Source of the DNA: Campylobacterales bacterium | GTDB lineage: Bacteria > Campylobacterota > Campylobacteria > Campylobacterales > Sulfurospirillaceae | Direction: 5' to 3' | NCBI GenBank assembly: GCA_016930915.1 | Contig: JAFGFU010000024.1 | Span: forward strand, 20,583 to 84,582 | DNA: 64,000 nucleotides | Shown: one piece after another, positions 63,174 to 64,000 of the stretch | Layout: each line of letters begins with the position of its first letter | Position numbering within the stretch: the stretch's first letter is position 1 | Notes under the pieces: generated by a model | The model's input: only the letters and a program-made list of their open reading frames with translations | The model's database searches: none | Told to the model about the DNA's origin: nothing | Position numbers and translations under genes: made by a program

Positions 63174-63812
63174 TTATAGCATAATTTCTAAAGCACCCTT
63201 ATCCACGATATGCAAGGCATGTTTCTCATCCATTTCAATCAAACCCGATACTTTAAATTTGGAGAGCGTACGAGAGAGTGTTTCAGGTGTAAGGTTAAGC
63301 AAGGATGCAATCTGCGTGTTTTTAAGCGTATCAAACAGTTCAGAATTTTCTAAAATAAACTTTGCCACTTTAGCACCCGCCGTTAAAATGACCTCTTTTT
63401 GAATGACATCAATGAGGATTTTATGCTTTGCAATAAGGCTTTTAATAATCTCAAACGAGATGTCAGGATTTTTAAAAAAGTCTTTTTCTAAGGCTTTATA
63501 ATCAATACGTAACACTTCACTCTGGCTCATAAACTCTGCTGTAGCAGGATAGGGAATATTCTCAAAATTGGCAAGTTCTGCCACCAATCCCCCAGGGTAA
63601 AACTCATGCAAGAAAATCTGCTGTCCTTTATGATTGGTCTTATAGACTTTAAGCGTACCTTGAAGCAACACATAAAGATACACAGGTGCATCGCCCTCGT
63701 AAAAGAGAATCTCTTTGGCGTTGTACTTTTTGATGACTGAAATCTTCTTAAGCTTTTCAAACTGCGCATCGTTTAATTTTGAAAAAATCGCAATGTTTTT
63801 AAGACGCTCCAT
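63174..63812 (-). CDS. Crp/Fnr-family regulator, second copy
   Basis: This protein of about 212 residues has a cNMP-binding-type fold (FYEGDAPVYLYVLLQGTLKV) and a C-terminal helix-turn-helix (IASLLNLTPETLSRTLSKFK). It shares layout with the regulator at 54212 but is divergent in sequence. The start at 63812 (AAGGATTTTGGT, then ATG) is preferred over 63842. No cysteine cluster typical of oxygen-sensing FNR is seen. Confidence 0.87.
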   Translation of the reverse strand: MERLKNIAIFSKLNDAQFEKLKKISVIKKYNAKEILFYEGDAPVYLYVLLQGTLKVYKTNHKGQQIFLHEFYPGGLVAELANFENIPYPATAEFMSQSEVLRIDYKALEKDFFKNPDISFEIIKSLIAKHKILIDVIQKEVILTAGAKVAKFILENSELFDTLKNTQIASLLNLTPETLSRTLSKFKVSGLIEMDEKHALHIVDKGALEIML

Positions 63813-63864
63813 ACCAAAATCCTTAAAAATAAACTGGGACATGGTAGCGTATTGTTTTTGAGAA

Positions 63865-63884
63865 AGGCTTTACATGTAAAGCCT
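63865..63884. terminator. Palindrome AGGCTTTACATGTAAAGCCT at the end of the last gene
   Basis: This 20-base perfect palindrome is identical to 30931-30950. It overlaps the stop codon of the gene that runs in from the right, and is followed on the minus strand by TTT, so it may be a weak terminator. Confidence 0.55.
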
Positions 63885-63999
63885 AATACACAAAGCCTAA
63901 TTGCACTAAAAGCTTTGTGGAGCGTTCGCTTTCACTCTCCACTTTTTCCCCGCCAATGACTCTGGCGATTTGAGCTTTGCCAAAGAATTGTTTGTAAGA
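63883..63999 (-). CDS. C-terminal end of a gene cut by the window edge (possibly RecN)
   Basis: The frame ends QIARVIGGEKVESESERSTK followed by LLVQLGFVY and a stop within a palindrome copy. The pattern (helix with IARxxGG then a serine/threonine-rich segment and a final helix) resembles the C-terminal tail of the DNA repair ATPase RecN. Only 38 residues are present, so the identification is tentative. Confidence 0.4.
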   Translation of the reverse strand, partial: SYKQFFGKAQIARVIGGEKVESESERSTKLLVQLGFVY

Positions 64000-64000
64000 C

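Overview
The window looks like chromosomal DNA of a Campylobacterota (Epsilonproteobacteria) bacterium, most likely Sulfurospirillum or a close relative. The evidence is the nap operon in the order A-G-H-B-F-L-D with a napL gene, an nrfH-A-I-J-type cluster with a fused cytochrome c maturation protein, AT-rich DNA, and many cytochromes, porins and two-component or Crp/Fnr proteins.

Positions 1-13119 are accessory DNA. It holds part of a type I restriction-modification locus (hsdS cut by the window edge, hsdM, and an unusual methylase-specificity fusion with degenerate catalytic motifs). Next comes a phage- or plasmid-like replication and recombination block: an HUH-type replication protein, DUF2958, Rad52-like annealing protein, Gp157-like protein, DUF932 protein, primase-helicase and AlpA-like regulator. 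The block also has a divergent AbiE-like toxin-antitoxin pair and several unlisted small ORFs. The block abuts the 3' end of a tRNA-Met(CAU) gene, a typical integration site; no integrase is visible and the other end must lie left of the window.

Positions 13200-24230 are mainly housekeeping: groES-groEL with a CIRCE operator, a small porin-like protein, a LUD protein, YebC, a DEAD-box helicase, psd and a c-di-GMP phosphodiesterase. An RloA/RloB-type defence pair at 17.8-19.8 kb lies beside a gene remnant. Positions 24388-30885 hold a DcuC-type transporter, two M20 amidohydrolases (one AbgA-like) and a sensor kinase/response regulator. A ferredoxin-thioredoxin-reductase/rhodanese fusion follows, whose 3' tail is repeated 1 kb downstream around a membrane-protein gene.

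Positions 33.4-41.4 kb carry ychF and the periplasmic nitrate reductase operon. Between napA and a TonB receptor is a low-GC accessory patch: a UPF1-like SF1 helicase whose last ~40 codons are in the -1 frame behind a run of seven A, and a small membrane-protein gene flanked by integron attC-like sites, with no integrase in view. Then follow a TonB receptor/ExbB/ExbD/TonB set, a large porin, LrgA/LrgB-type proteins, a PilJ-N sensor, a Crp/Fnr regulator and the nitrite reductase cluster nrfJ-I-A-H. Nap and nrf promoters each show an FNR-like palindrome placed near -41.5, which suggests joint anaerobic or nitrogen-oxide control. The right end has a UspA/SulP pair, tRNA-Gly(CCC), another Crp/Fnr regulator and the 3' end of one more gene.

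The most striking sequence-level signal is the palindrome TTTACATGTAAA. By eye I count 30 copies of its TTACATGTAA core, 17 inside genes and 13 between them. It is nearly absent from the accessory regions. Intergenic copies form some terminators, and copies in genes are read as LHV or TCK peptides. It behaves like a genome-wide iterated element comparable to HIP1 or DNA uptake sequences.
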